Assembly (NCBI GenBank): GCA_030248195.1
Contig: JASAND010030909.1
Location: 1 to 64,000 of the forward strand
Direction: 5' to 3'
DNA from: Trissonchulus latispiculum
Lineage: Eukaryota > Nematoda > Enoplea > Enoplida > Ironidae
Length of the DNA stretch: 64,000 bases
The number at the start of each line of letters is the position of its first letter. Position 1 is the stretch's first letter. Made by a program: the position numbers and the translations under genes. The notes beneath the pieces were generated by a model that was given only the letters and a program-made list of their open reading frames with translations, did no database searches and was not told where the DNA came from. This document shows positions 1 to 11,612 of this stretch, in pieces.

Positions 1-192
1 AATAATAATAAGCACAGACCAATAACAAGGTGTTGCCATTTTCTTTGGAAAAGTGGGCAACACAATAAATAAATAAAGAAACTTTCCCATAACAAAGGGT
101 TGTCTTTTTTTTTAAAAAAAATGCGACAACCCAATAATAAGCACAGAACAATAACAAAGTGTTGCCCAATCCTTTGGAAAAGTGGGCAACAC
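1..192. repeat. Block of hairpin-forming repeat units (left copy)
   Basis: Three units follow a shared leader of the form AATAATAAGCACAGA..AATAACAA. Each ends in a perfect 8-bp inverted repeat around an A/T-rich or TTTGGAAA-type loop. The stems are GTGTTGCC/GGCAACAC at 30-63, GGGTTGTC/GACAACCC at 97-132, and GTGTTGCC/GGCAACAC at 159-192. The second stem differs from the others at two positions and both arms have changed together. No coding capacity is seen. The block is related to the units at 2006-2172. Confidence 0.75.
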
Positions 193-299
193 AACAAGCT
201 AAATTGGCATGAATGGTTTGCCGCCGCTTCTTTCTGTAGGCAGCAAACTTTGTAGCGTCGATTTTCAGTCAAATCGGTGACAAAGAGTATTTTCCGTGT

Positions 300-960
300 T
301 GTTTTCTGAAAATGGTTGCCCTTAAAGGGGCAGTTGGGATGAGGAATTTTTCTGGAAATAGTTGCCCTTAAAAGGGCAGTTGGGATAACGAATCTTTGAC
401 TAAATATCGCTAAAGGTTATTTGATACACCCTCTTAAAGGGCGTCTTGGCAAATCCACCAGCTCAACTTGACTAACGCGTTCGAAAAAGCACTGATATTA
501 GGCCTTTCTTGGCAATTTGCTCACAGACAACTTTCAGTCTTGGCCGATTTGCAACATCAGCGTATCGAGGGCCAAAACTCGAATTTGGTATATTTTCACG
601 CTCTATTGCTATTACAGCTTTTTCTTAGCTCGTTGAGAGCTTTCAAATGATATCAAAAGCAGCTGGATTCGACAACTTTTCTTTTTAGTCGATTACTGCA
701 ACATCAGCGTATCGAGGGTCAAAACTCAAAATTAGTACATTTTCAGGATTTGGCCCTATTACAACTATTTTATAGCTCGTTGAGACCTTTCGAATGATAC
801 CAAAATCGGTAGGATTCGGCAACTTTCATTTTTGACCAATCTTTGCAAGATGGTTGCCCATAAAAGGGCAGTTGGGATAAGAGATTTACGATAATTATTG
901 CTAAAAGTTATTTGATACTGCCTGTTAAAAGGTATTCTAGCAAATCCACCAGTTCAACTT
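300..960. repeat. Dispersed repeat modules (GCCCTTAAAAGGGC palindromes and a GAGCTTTCRAATGATAYC core)
   Basis: A small palindromic module reading GTTGCCCTTAAAAGGGCAG, with variants, occurs near 313, 360 and 851. Between the copies lie two modules about 150 bp apart, near 637 and 787, that share the core GCTTTCRAATGATAYCAAAA. The same core recurs elsewhere on both strands. No real gene is apparent in this stretch, and short open frames here are not conserved between copies. Confidence 0.6.
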
Positions 961-1424
961 GACCAACTAGTTCGGAAAACACTGATATTAGGCGTTTTTG
1001 GGCAATTTGCTCATTTTTGCGGTCTCCAACAGTGTAACTTTTGGCCATATCTGGAGATCCGCAAAAGATAGAAAAATTTCGATTGCAGATTTGGAATCTA
1101 CGTCCCCGAATTACCTTATGATCAACTTTTCAACGAAATCGGAGACAAAAAGTTTTCGACCATTTTTGAGAATCGCCTTGGTCCCCCTTACGATTTTGAA
1201 AAATTAAATTCCCTGCCCTGGTCGACTGGGTGGGGCTAGAGCGATGAAATTAAAATGGGCCAGGTTTGGGACCAACCCCCACATACCCACCAAATTTCAG
1301 CTCCGGGCATTGAGCCTAGCTTGAGTTAATAGGGGGGGACAAGAAGAAGAATAATAATAATAATAACTAGCGCTACTGCAAGAATGTGTTGCCCACAACA
1401 CATTCCTTTGGGGTATAGATTTTG

Positions 1425-1920
1425 CTAGATACCTGTTAAGCTGTTTCTGTTCAGGAAATCTGTCCCAGGACTCAAAGAGCTTTCAATTAAGCACCATATT
1501 GCCCATGTTTCAACGAGTTTTTGAAAATCCGGTTTTTTCCGGAAATTCCGGATTTTCCAATCTGCGGCCACAACTTTCGCTAGAAGCATTTCCGGAAAAT
1601 ACGGCAATGATGAAAATTACTCAGCTCGACGAGCTCTTTCATTTGAGTACCATATCGACCACTTTTGGAGAATTTTTTCAAAATCCGGAATTTTCCGGGT
1701 CGAATATCTCGAAATCCGGAAATTTTCCGGAAATTTGGATTTCAGTTTCGAAATCAGTGTGGTCGAGTTACCCTATGACCGACTTTTGAGCCAAATCGGA
1801 AACAAAACATTTTTGACCAAATTTTGATTTGTGAAATTTCGCCTTGGTCCCCCCTTACCATTCGAAAAAATCCGAATTTCCAAATCCCGGAATTTCGGAC
1901 CCATCTTGCTTCCGGGAGAT
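1425..1920. repeat. TCCGGAAATTCCGG-rich diverged repeat
   Basis: Many short AATCCGGAATTTTCCGG-like tracts surround a copy of the dispersed core (CTCTTTCATTTGAGTACC near 1636). The composition and core match the palindromic element at about 30359-31335, so this is probably a diverged relative of it. No gene is seen. Confidence 0.5.
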
Positions 1921-2005
1921 GTCCTAGTCAAGGGCTTCAAAATAAGGTATCAACCACCCCTGTACTCCTTCCCAATCTCGAGATCTAGGGGGGGGACAGA
2001 CGGAT

Positions 2006-2172
2006 AATAAGCACAGAACGATAACAAGGTGTTGCCATTTCCTTTGGAAAAGTGGGCAACACAATAACACGACGAGAATAAGGGTTTGCCCTTTTCCTTC
2101 GGAAGTAGCGGCAAACCAATAACACGACGAGAATAAGGGTTTGCCCTTTTCCTTCGGAAGTAGCGGCAAACC
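2006..2172. repeat. Hairpin-forming repeat units (right copy), with a 55-bp tandem duplication
   Basis: The leader and hairpin unit seen at 1-192 reappears, with the stem GTGTTGCC/GGCAACAC at 2029-2062. Two tandem 55-bp units follow with the stem GGTTTGCC/GGCAAACC at 2083-2117 and 2138-2172, and loops of the form CTTTTCCTTCGGAAGTAGC. The tandem units have a different stem from the first hairpin, with matched changes on both arms. Confidence 0.7.
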
Positions 2173-2324
2173 AATAATCCCCATAAGGTAACAACGAAAG
2201 TTGCCGAGACATTCTAACTGCTGTTTGGTAGTAATTGTTGTAATAGTGTAACAGTGCATCAAACATTAATACAATGTCGTTCACTGTAAACGTTTGTTAT
2301 CTGATTTTACCAATGCGATTTGTT

Positions 2325-2330
2325 TTTATT
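2325..2330 (-). promoter_or_regulatory. Polyadenylation-type hexamer AATAAA overlapping the gene 1 stop codon
   Basis: On the minus strand AATAAA overlaps the first stop-codon base at 2330. If it is used, the 3' UTR would be only a few tens of bases. A site further downstream cannot be excluded. Confidence 0.35.
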
Positions 2331-5300
2331 TACGTTGGTTGGTTCGTTGGCATCTCAGAAATGTAACTCTTCACACTCTTAGCATCATCAGGAATCTCAG
2401 TTTTCACTCCTTCAGGAAGTTCTTCTTGTTCGACAAATGATTTCTTCTTTTGAGTACATATACAGAATGAAGTGCATAATTGAATGAATTCCACAATTGT
2501 AAGGAAACTCATCCCACTGTACAAGCCTGAAATTTGTAATCGCTAATCTTGTTACTTCATCCAAGATTCGTGTTTCTGACAATAAAACATAATCCTTGGA
2601 AAATTGAAGCATGGTGCATGGAATATGCATCGACTGGTCAGTAATTGTGATAAAAAGTACCACAAATTTGTCTACTAGTAATGAAATCGGAAAGATCAGG
2701 TTATTGGTACGAGCCGCAAGTCTCTGATATACAAAGTTAAACCAAGAATATTATTTATGCAATGGGTGTTCAACAAGAAAACTATAAAAATTTGTTGAAT
2801 TACATTACGATGAAAGCAATGTGTCAATACGGCGTAATTTCATTTTTCAAGCCTATAAAAATAACCAAGATTGCTATATTTTTGACAACTTTTTTTATTA
2901 ATCCTATATCGCTATTTACCGATTCAATCTAGAAGAAAAGTTCGGATGCTAATAGTAAGTTCAGTTTTAGTAGTTTTAGTATCTTTCTTTTATTATATAG
3001 GTGAAAATGTCTCCTTGAAGTCTGAGTCGATGTATGGACTAAATAGTACGTTTACATCTTACAAATTTGAAGCGGGAAAAAATTTCAAACCGTGGTAAAC
3101 GTTTTGCATGTATACATATATTGTGTAGACATGATAGTCATGGCTTTTTATTGAAAACTTACCTAATGTACCACCAACATTTGACAGCAAGTCCCAAGTA
3201 GACATTTCTTCCTCCTGTCGATACAGCATGTAGTTGAGCCTGTCAAAGTATACCTGCAGATTGACTACGTTTGCTTCCATATCACTAGAAAGAGCTCTGA
3301 TGTCGTTGATTTTTTCCCAAACTTCTCCTCCAACATCTCCTGCGAATTTGAAAGCGTCAAAAATACCATCTTTTATTTTTGCCAGTGGATTCTTCTTCAA
3401 CTAAAAGTACATGTACAAAAGTATGGTCAAACTGTTGGTTCCCAATTTTTAATTCATCGCTCAAAGTATCAGTACCTAACTCTTTCAATTTGAGAATTGT
3501 GTAAGTCTTTCATTTAGCTGAAAATGTAGAGCAACGTTTTGTTCTTTCATTTATTTTCTCACTCTTTTCTCTCGCGAATTCATATTTTAAGTTTTTATGA
3601 CTTTTGAAATCGCCAGGAATATTTCCATAAACATTACAGCTAACACTCATACAGGATACTTAGTTTTCATCATAGTAGGTAAGCTTTACCAAGAGTATAT
3701 AATACTAAGAGTGGGAAGCTTAGCCCTTCCTAATAGAAATGGCCTGCGAGATGCTCGGCACATTAAGGCCGAAATCTCGGGGGGGGGCACTTACCATTGT
3801 TCAGCACGTGTTTATATGCGTTTGAACTAAAACGCATCTGATTGGCTAATCGCCTACCTTATGTCAAATTTACGTGTATAAGTGGACCCCCCCCCGAGAT
3901 CTCAGGGGGGATCCCGCTTAGCGTTGTTAAGCGTGAGTTTATAAGCGATTGAACTGAAATGTATTTGATTGGCTACTTAGCTACCCTAATCCTCATCAGT
4001 GCATTTCAGTTCGACTGCATATAAACACACGCTTAACAACACTAAGCGGAACCCCCCCCTGAGATCTCGGGGGGGTCCACTTATACACGTAAATTTGACA
4101 TAAGTAGGCGATTAGCCAATCAGATGCGTTTTAGTTCAAACGCATATAAACACATGCTGAACAATGGTAAGTGGGACCCCCCACCCCGAAATTTCGGCCT
4201 TAATGTGTCGAGCATCTCGCAGGCCATTTCCATTAGGAAGGGCTAAGCTTCCCACTCTTGGTATTATATACTCTTGGCTTTACGAAAAAGTGAAATCATA
4301 TCATATTATAACCTACATTGGTTTGCATTGTTTTTATTCCCTAATACCTTTTCGCACTACTGGAAGAGTTTCCTCATTTGGTTTCAGTTTGAGAATCCGT
4401 TTCAGTAGTATTTCAGGTAGAAGATTCATATTATAGCTTCAAATTTCCGTTTAGTTTCAGTCTCGTTGAACTTTTAGCTTCAATTCTCATACCCTGACTA
4501 TTGAGTGCCTTCAGAAATCTGAATCATTGGAACTTGTCTAGGATTAGCTGATACCTAGGGCCAGTTTCATAAAAATGTTCTCGAGTTCTCGAGTCTAGTA
4601 GCTAGGCTACGCTGGAAGTTTTCGAAATCCGCAAGTCGCATTGAAAGTCACGCTGAAAAAGCTCTCGAGTTCTCGAGTCAAGTTCTCTGGTCGATTTCTA
4701 CCAGAGAAATTTATGGCAACTTGAGACCGCCTCGAGAAATTTTTGAAAATCTAAGTTTGCAAATTTTTTCTTCCTGCTTCAATAATTTGCATGATTGACT
4801 GAATAAACCAACATAAAATTTTTCGTAGATACTTTTACATATAATTCTAAATAGAGAAGAGGTTGTTGTCACTGAAAACAGACTACTCGAGAACTTGAGA
4901 ACTCGAGAACTCGAGACGGTTTTTTATGAAACTGGCCCCTAGTTACTGAGGGCTGCTTGGACCAAGTTTTCGAAACTAGAAAACCAACACTTCTTCCGGA
5001 ATAGCCATTCACAGCGCAGCCTTTGGATGACATTACTCACAAGTTATAAGAGATCCTACTTTAACTATAGAAGCTCGCTGAAAGTACCACTTTAACTATA
5101 AAACTTTTAAACATCGGTCAGATTTCAAAAATATCTCTTAGACATACATTGCTTAAAATTTTGTGAGGCTTTACCAAATTCAATTTTTCGTTTCAGTATG
5201 CCTCTAGCAATTAAACCATTATAATTAATATAATTAAGAGTGTTAATAATATAAGAGTATGAAACGCTTACGCTACTATGTGCTAAGCATGCTTGACATG

Positions 5301-8300
5301 CTCGGGTCGTTAACTCGGGACCCCCCCTGAAAGTCTCGGGGGTCCCACCCTACACTAATCACATGCTTTCATAAAAGTGTGTGTCTGCTCGCTGATTCGC
5401 TAAGTAGCTTAGGCTTACAGTAGGCCTATTATTAGCAATCTTTGATTAATTAATTATAACTTTAATTAAGTTAATGTGATTAAATAACTAATTCGACAAC
5501 TTTGTGGCATTTTGCTGCTCTTTCCAATGACATAAAAATTGTTGCAGGCTATATTCCTACGAATTTTTGTTTTGTGCCGCAATTTTTATAAAAATGCTAC
5601 AAATGCTATTAGTTGTTTATTTACATTTCCCTAATTACAGTTATAATTAATTAATTAAAAATTGCTAACAAAATGCCTACCGTAAGCCTAAGCTACTTAG
5701 CGAATCAGCGAGCAGTCACACACTTCTATGAAAGCATGTAATTAGTGTAGGATGGGACCCCCCCCCGAGACTTTCGGGGGGGGGGGCGAGTTAACGACCC
5801 GAGCATGTCAGGCATGCTTAGCACATAGTAGCGTAAGAGTTTCATACTCTTTTTCTATTATGTACTCTTGATATAGTGAAAATCAAACTTACAAAAAATT
5901 AAGTTTAAATAAGAATTAAAACCATTATAATAAACATTAGAAAATCATTAACCAAAACTTAATTTGTTCAAAATGAACTAACACTGCTGCGGTTTCTAAA
6001 ATTTTTGATTTCATGTAGATAAAATTAGCATTTGCTAAAATATTTTGGCGTTCAATTCTCTGCACGCAAAATTCTATTTTTGTAAATCTATAAAGAAAGC
6101 TTACCTTCTCAATTTCTTCGGTTACATTGACTTTCTCCCTAGGTTTAACTCTAAACACCCGCTCCAATAGATTGCCATAGTACATTTGAGTTGCGTATTG
6201 TTTTAGTGGAAATTTCGACGTGGAAATAACCTTCATGTAATCCCGTTGCTCGCAGGCTTGGGGGCACACTTGTTCGCAGTTTAACCCTTTCACTTTTCTG
6301 TTTAGAATCTATAATCAGAAAAAACAACCTCGCCATTTTTAAATATACAAGTTCTGCAGCATTGCATGATTTGAATACATTAGCAAAAGTATGTTTCTCA
6401 TATGTCCAATGCTCTTGAAGCACAAGCAACATAGATTTCCAGTGTCCTAGCTAAAACGTTATACCTGAAGTAAGCAGTCCATGTCCCGTCCTTCTAGAAA
6501 TTTGCAGGGACGGATCTTACCCCAACGGGCTTTAACAATGTCTGGTGTTACTATTGAAGCATCCACACAGCCACATGTCTTCACCAATTCTGCCACTCCA
6601 CACGACACTGCACAAGCACGGGTGGAATAACTGTGCCGTAACAAGGCTTTATTGCCTCTTATATTGAATAAAGTATAGTTATCTTCAAGCTTTTTGTATC
6701 CAGCTTCATGTTCTGGAATGCAATCAGTGCGGTCATATGGCCATGGCTTTCTCTAGATAAAAACAACTTTACTTAGTGCATTTATTGGTTGACATCATTA
6801 CAGAAACTTACATTTTCTATTTGAGAGATGTAGATGTCTCGATAAAGACGAAAATGCCACCCATAGCACTTTATGTCTACGTTCTACATGGTAGGCATTT
6901 ATTTATTGGATAGCGATTCTTTTAAGCAATGGATTAATAAGAGATGAATATAATAATGCACATTCTATCACCTTCCCAAATGTGATTCGTCAATAAACAT
7001 TAATATAAACGTTAATATAAACATTTAAACAAGCGTATATTGGAAAACACGGCTTGTTTTATGTAAGGACGGTTGCTACCTAATCAACTACCTCATATAT
7101 TTACCTTAAAGTGTTGATAAATTACGGACACTTCAACGGTGTGTCCGGGTGCTGCAGTGAATCCTCCATCTTCAGGAAATGGTACCATATCAGGTGAGTG
7201 AACTTCCACTCTTATGCCCGACGAAGGATTGAGCATTTCTATATACTCCTCCACTTGAACAGACATTACCAGCCTCATCCCATAGTCTGGGCCAGTTCTT
7301 ACTGTAGCAGATCCCGGCAGTATTGTGAAACAGTTTCCATATCTACCATGACGCCATGCTCTGATATTCCTTTGTTGACATCTTAACCCCATCATAAAAC
7401 AATCCAACATTAATTCGTCATAAGTGTATCCAGCTGCAGCAGCTGCTTCAGGATCATTATACATGAGAGCAGCAACCATTCTCGGTACCATGTCCATTGA
7501 TGAGGTGTTGTCTCCAGTTGCTTTGTTGTAGAAAGACTTCACGAAACCCGTTGTGACTGACAGTGATCCAAAACCGAGTATCTTGCTTGTCGACCATGAA
7601 CTTGATTTCATGGGATTTAAGTTGCAGAAAGAAATAGCTGGGAATGGAATGTTGCTTTCATACTTTTGTTCCACAATTGATTTGGTCGGACTCCCAGCAT
7701 AATGCATACAAATGCTGATAACCTGAAGTATAAGAGAAGTGTTGTAACTAAAGCTTTATACAAGGAATTTGGAAACACTCAGAAACGCAGGTTTATAACC
7801 CACAAGAAACTATTTAAAGTGCTGGTTTCACTTTGTGTAAATTAAGCTCTACAGTCTTCAATTCACTATGAAAATAGATCAAACCAACCAAACACTATTT
7901 TAGCGCTCTTTACTATTATGGGACCAGTCTTGCAGTTATCATAGCAATCCCGATAATATGTCTTACTTACAAGGATAAGGAATTTTTGGTTTTTGCATTA
8001 CTCGCTCAGTAAGTAGTCATTTTTCTTTGAACCTTCGATTTCCCAAAACTGCGAAATGGATTCCGCGAGTTTTGGAAGGATGAAAATTCGCACTATTGCG
8101 TAGGGATATTTCCTAGATTTGTGCTGTGAGCTACGACTTCTCCAGTCGTAAAAACCATAATGTTAATTCGCGAAATTTAGTGTCATCTTAGATTTGGCGG
8201 ATTCTCTATGGAACAGAGAACTGGCCCACATATCCTTCATATTACTGCACAAAAGGAAGTTTAAGTTTTATTTAAGCCTATTCAGCAGTTAAGAAATTGG

Positions 8301-8670
8301 TTATCGGTTATGTAAATATCTGTAGTTAACTAGTATATCAGAAAAGTAAGCTATTTTACGAGTGTCGTTATATGTGGATGTACACATTGCAATCTATAAA
8401 TGGCGTATATTTCTCTTTCCAACCTTGAAAACTGCGACCGTTGTAGTGTTTAAAAACACAGAGCAGAAAAGGATACCATCATCTTAAGCATAGAGCATTG
8501 AATTTGCTGCTAAAACAAACAAGTGCCATTTTGCTTACTTGAAATGTCATTGTACTCCAAGCGCACAGAATGATGGCAAACCAGACGATCTTCCAAATCT
8601 TAGGAGATCGCACAATTGGGTTAAAGCCATGGGCAGACGTGTTTTCACCAAAGTCTAAGCATCTACCCAT
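2330..8670 (-). CDS. DEG/ENaC-family sodium channel subunit, gene 1 (7 exons, 582 aa)
   Basis: Family members are trimeric, amiloride-sensitive or proton- or peptide-gated sodium channels of the plasma membrane. Exons in minus-strand order are 8670-8539, 7722-7105, 6883-6812, 6752-6465, 6308-6105, 3400-3163 and 2526-2330, all with GT-AG borders and continuous frame. Residues 7-16 read FGENTSAHGF, containing the HG gating motif at 14-15. TM1 is at about 25-44. The post-TM1 signature FPAISFCNLNP is at 71-81. A cysteine-rich ectodomain follows, including RYGNCFT, a C-x3-C-x7-CGC block and the C-P-x-AC block. TM2 is preceded by GGTLGLYSGMS, whose G-M-S at 522-524 is the selectivity-filter position. 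Length is normal for the family. It is a tandem paralogue of the gene at 14550-19581. Intron 5 hosts two foldback elements and a 3-bp-TSD MITE. I cannot assign an orthologue (ASIC, FaNaC, PPK or other) from sequence alone. Confidence 0.9.
3690..4276. mobile_element. Foldback element A (long inverted repeat, 7-bp TSD)
   Basis: This 587-bp palindrome begins CAAGAGTATATAATACTAAG and ends with the inverse of that motif. It is flanked by the 7-bp direct repeat GCTTTAC at 3683-3689 and 4277-4283. Nested inverted arms of about 280 bp hold GGGGGGG/CCCCCCC runs, GATTGGCTA/CCAATC boxes and CATATAAAC tracts. It encodes no protein and lies in intron 5 of DEG/ENaC gene 1. The 7-bp duplication and long terminal inverted repeats resemble Galileo-type foldback elements of the P superfamily. 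That classification is inference. Confidence 0.85.
4558..4939. mobile_element. Palindromic MITE with 3-bp TSD (CTA), PIF/Harbinger-like
   Basis: The terminal inverted repeats are GGGCCAGTTTCATAAAA on the left and its complement on the right, flanked by CTA at 4555-4557 and 4940-4942. The interior has CTCGAGTTCTCGAG motifs near both ends, which are themselves inverted. There is no coding potential. A 3-bp duplication and GGGCC termini fit PIF/Harbinger-type MITEs, and the element at 13758-13885 has the same signature. Confidence 0.7.
5235..5870. mobile_element. Foldback element B (inverted arms unrelated to A)
   Basis: This is a 636-bp inverted repeat. The right end, read inward, is CAAGAGTACATAATAGAAAA. 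The left end is a decayed version starting TAAGAGTG. The imperfect 7-bp flanks are ATATAAT at 5228-5234 and ATATAGT at 5871-5877. The arms contain GCTTACGCTACTATGTGCTA and poly-G/C runs next to GAAAGTCTCGGGGG. The AT-rich centre, about 180 bp, has TTAATTAATT tracts. It lies in intron 5 of DEG/ENaC gene 1. Confidence 0.8.
6812..6883 (-). CDS. 72-nt in-frame cassette exon of DEG/ENaC gene 1
   Basis: The segment has a TGTAG acceptor and an AAT|GTAAGT donor. It encodes 24 residues starting NVDIKC and containing YGWHFRLYRDIY. Both flanking introns are phase 0, so including or skipping it keeps the frame. The paralogue joins HFK directly to RKPWPYDRTDC with no counterpart found between 18442 and 18727. 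The usual family sequence also lacks an insert at this ectodomain position. It is already included in the gene 1 exon list. Confidence 0.65.
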
Positions 8671-8689
8671 CCTTATCGTTTTGCACCAA

Positions 8690-9230
8690 TTACTACTGCT
8701 TAGGTTCAGTTTTGATGGTTTGCTTCCAAGCGCAATTGGATGAACTAAATTTGCTAGCTTACTTTTGTTATTATAAAGTTATCTTGTTATTCTTGACAAA
8801 AGGCTATTGTTAATAGCATTGCCATGGCTCCAACATGAATGCTAAATTATTAATTGTTTTCTCGATAAAATGCGTACTCGTATGCTGTACTGTTTCTTGT
8901 TTTCATGCAGTTTATTTTGACTTAAAGTTTAGATCAGAACCTATGACGGAGATTCCAAGAAGCAAGCAAAATAAATAAAGATTAAGACTGAATCGAATCT
9001 TCCATAGCAGCAACTAATGCAGCACCGTTGCATTTAGTGGAGCGGAAGGGTACCATGCTCTTACGTATTTCCGTACTTGGCATATTTGAGCACCTCCGGT
9101 GTTCTTTTGAGAAATGCAATGCCCTCATAGTATTACGTAAAGAAGCTTAGACACCATAAAGTAGACAGAAGAATAGTCTCTCACTGCCATCTAGACTTAG
9201 CTTCTTTAGCAGAAAAAATCTATTGTTGCT
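8690..9230. other. 5' flank of DEG/ENaC gene 1, no recognisable feature
   Basis: AT-rich sequence upstream of the gene 1 start codon. I see no gene, palindrome or tandem repeat. The promoter presumably lies here, but no specific element can be supported. Confidence 0.4.
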
Positions 9231-9909
9231 TTGAGATACCTACACATCGACAGCTTTCGACCGATACCCATATTGAGAGGTTTTCGCAACTTTCAATTTT
9301 GGCCCACTTTGCAATATCACCGTATCGAGTGTGTTTTATTACAGAAACCATTCTGTAACTCAAATTCTGTACTCTTTCAGACTTTCTTCCTACTGCAACA
9401 TTTTCTCAGATAGTTGTCAAATGATGCCGATACGAGCTTGATACAAGAACGTTCAGTTTTGACCCATTTTGGCTGATTTTGGCAACTTTTGTTTTTACCC
9501 GTTTGACGCTTCGTAACTCGTTTTCCTACACATTGACACTTTCATCCTATTATAACTTTTTGTCTACGCAGCGAGAGCTTTCAAATGATACACATATTGG
9601 GCGGTTTCCGCTACTGTTGATTTTGGCCATTTGCAGCATCACCGTATCGAGTACCTTCGCATGTTGCGTCAAAGTGCTTGGGCCTCCCAGGTGTCCGGGA
9701 GCACTTCATGCCACCCCTACCCACATGCAAAATTTGAGACAAATTGAGAGGGTCAAACGTTAGCAGGAGGGACACATACGGCAAGAAATAGTAATAAGAA
9801 ATAACTGACCTACCCAAATTAAAGAATTTCCTTTTTTGTGAAAATGCGGCAAACCAAAAACAAAATTTGTGAAAAGATTTTAGGTCAAAGAAATTCAAAG
9901 TGAAGCCTG
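9231..9909. repeat. Diverged copies of the dispersed GCTTTCRAATGATAYC module
   Basis: Modules near 9416 and 9579 carry the core TTTCAAATGATACACATATTG or a variant, about 163 bp apart. They are accompanied by phrases such as CATCACCGTATCGAG that also occur near 554 and 696. Near 9850 there is a GCGGCAAACC tract resembling the hairpin units of 2083-2172. No gene is seen. Confidence 0.5.
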
Positions 9910-9927
9910 ACAAAAGTATACTAACCA
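9910..9927. repeat. Left copy of an 18-bp target-site duplication (ACAAAAGTATACTAACCA)
   Basis: An identical 18-mer in the same orientation lies at 12186-12203, exactly bracketing the Penelope-like element and its inverted partial copy. Confidence 0.75.
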
Positions 9928-10858
9928 TATCAAAATCATCAAAACGCGGACACCCAGAGTCAGACCAACCTTATTCGCTACCGGGCCTTCACGGCGGGCC
10001 CCTTCCTCAGGCGATTCGTCACACGCTGCAATCGTTCTTGGGGGGTCAAATTTCGGGGGATCCAAGTTCGGTTGAATAGGCAGATGGGAAAATTGGGGTC
10101 TCTGGGAGGGTAGGGATCCGGGGGCTGGGGGTCGGAGCTGGGAGGGCTCAAAATTGCGATTGTTACCACTGTTGCTGTTGTTGTCGACTACTCCAGAATG
10201 GATGCTAGTAGCAAAAGTTCCGGGAGGTGGAGTTTTGTTTTTGCGAAGGACGGTTTCCCAATTGATTCCAAACGGATAGTCCGAAAAGTGTTGACTTATC
10301 CACCACTTTTCCTTCCTCTTTCGTGTGGCCTCGTCGTCCGCAGAATCAATCACTGTAACAAGCAGATCATGTAAATTATGGCTATGACTGCTAAAATCAC
10401 ACGAAAGTGGCTTGGCGAATGTCATGTCGGTGTCCATTAAACCATATGGAGAGTGGGTTGCCAGTCTCCCCCACATATTGGGAAGGGCACCCCCTGATGT
10501 TTGCCAAATAAACGACGCCCGCGCTTGTGCAATCGAAATTACCTCTGAGTCGATATTTCAACCCAGTGACCGAGCTCGTAACACTGGTTCCACTTTTGAT
10601 CGCTGGCCAAAGGCCGCACCTAAATGTTCCACAAGGACCCTGGGCCACAACCCTTGGTGATCCAGCTCTGGCGGATGGTAGTTTTGCCTTGACTAGCAGA
10701 TTTCTTAGTTTGGTTGGGGTACGCCAGAACAACTTGACTTTAGAATTCAGCCCACTCAGAAAATGTTCGTGTTTTCTGAGGATGTCACTTATTCGCTTAA
10801 CGTCTGGGTGGTAGGGCAGAACCATGTTATTGTTGTTGTTTGCTGCATTAGACATCAC
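9928..10858 (-). pseudogene. Penelope-like linker, GIY-YIG endonuclease and C-terminal region, frameshifted
   Basis: The frame at 10858-10397 gives an HPDVKRISDIL linker. A GVVYL..C..QYVGET..L..WFNGHRHDI block follows, matching the endonuclease of this retroelement class, although the position before FNGHR is W where a basic residue is common. The following frame (10476-9928) carries HSHNLHDL, RKRKEKWWI and PFGINWE, then a proline- and asparagine-rich tail. The two frames overlap, showing a frameshift near 10440. Confidence 0.75.
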
Positions 10859-10928
10859 AATGTGATGATCATCACCCGAAGGTGCAAAATGTTTAGCCAG
10901 GAAACTGGAACCGTAAGGTTGGTTAAAA

Positions 10929-11612
10929 TCACAGACTATTTAGAAAGACTTCTTCTTCCGACGCCACAGGCTCGATCTTAGGGGTAAGCAGTTGTTCTCT
11001 GCTTACTGAGAGAGCTTTATCAATTCTCCGTTGAACTTTGCCCCTGGGGTAGCCTCGTTTCACCTGATCTTCTTTTAGCTGACGACATCTTAGTCTGGCG
11101 GTATCCGGATTCGAGCAGATGAGACAGATTCTCACAGCCTGGCTATAATCAATGGGCAGCTTGTGCTGCATCGGATGGCAAGAATCGTAATGAAGATACT
11201 CGTACGTATCCGTAGGCTTGATAAATAGGTCTGTCACAATTCTGCCGTCGCGGAGTTCCACCGAAACGTCCAAGAAGTTTGCATGGTTCCGCCGATGTCA
11301 ACTTCCTGTTTAATGCTGGGAATTAAGCTGTTGGCAAGACCCAAAAACTGTTCTAACCCATGTCGGGCACCATCCAAAATAATGAAAATATCATCAATGT
11401 ACCGCCACCACACCAAAGGTTTGTTTTCAGTAAGCGAAAACAATTTACTGTCGAACCCATACCCCATAAAGATGTTAGCGTAGCTGGGGGCCATTTGGCT
11501 CCCATTGCGGTACCATTGATCTGGGTGTAGAAATCGCCGTCGAACTCAAAAACATTGTTCGTGAAGACTAGTTCCATGGCATGATCATCTCCGTCGGATA
11601 TATGGATGCTAG
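10929..11612 (-). pseudogene. Penelope-like RT palm/thumb region, frameshifted
   Basis: Translated segments are 11612-11500 (through GTAMGAK), 11494-11280 (MAPSYANIF to the palm end, including YIDD) and 11273-10929 (DVSVELRDGRIV onward, thumb). Frame changes occur near 11497, in an A run next to the AMGAK motif, and near 11280. Upstream RT motifs are lost because the sequence switches into the inverted partial copy at about 11613. Confidence 0.8.

Noticed and set aside
1..2172. CRISPR-like impression from repeated hairpin units
   Set aside because: Units are imperfect, spaced irregularly and lie in a clearly eukaryotic genome. No spacers of fixed length or cas genes exist.
1924..2284. Overlapping minus-strand open frames rich in KGKGQTL or RRKRANPYS
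   Set aside because: They are translations of the tandem hairpin repeat in three frames, with no conserved domain.
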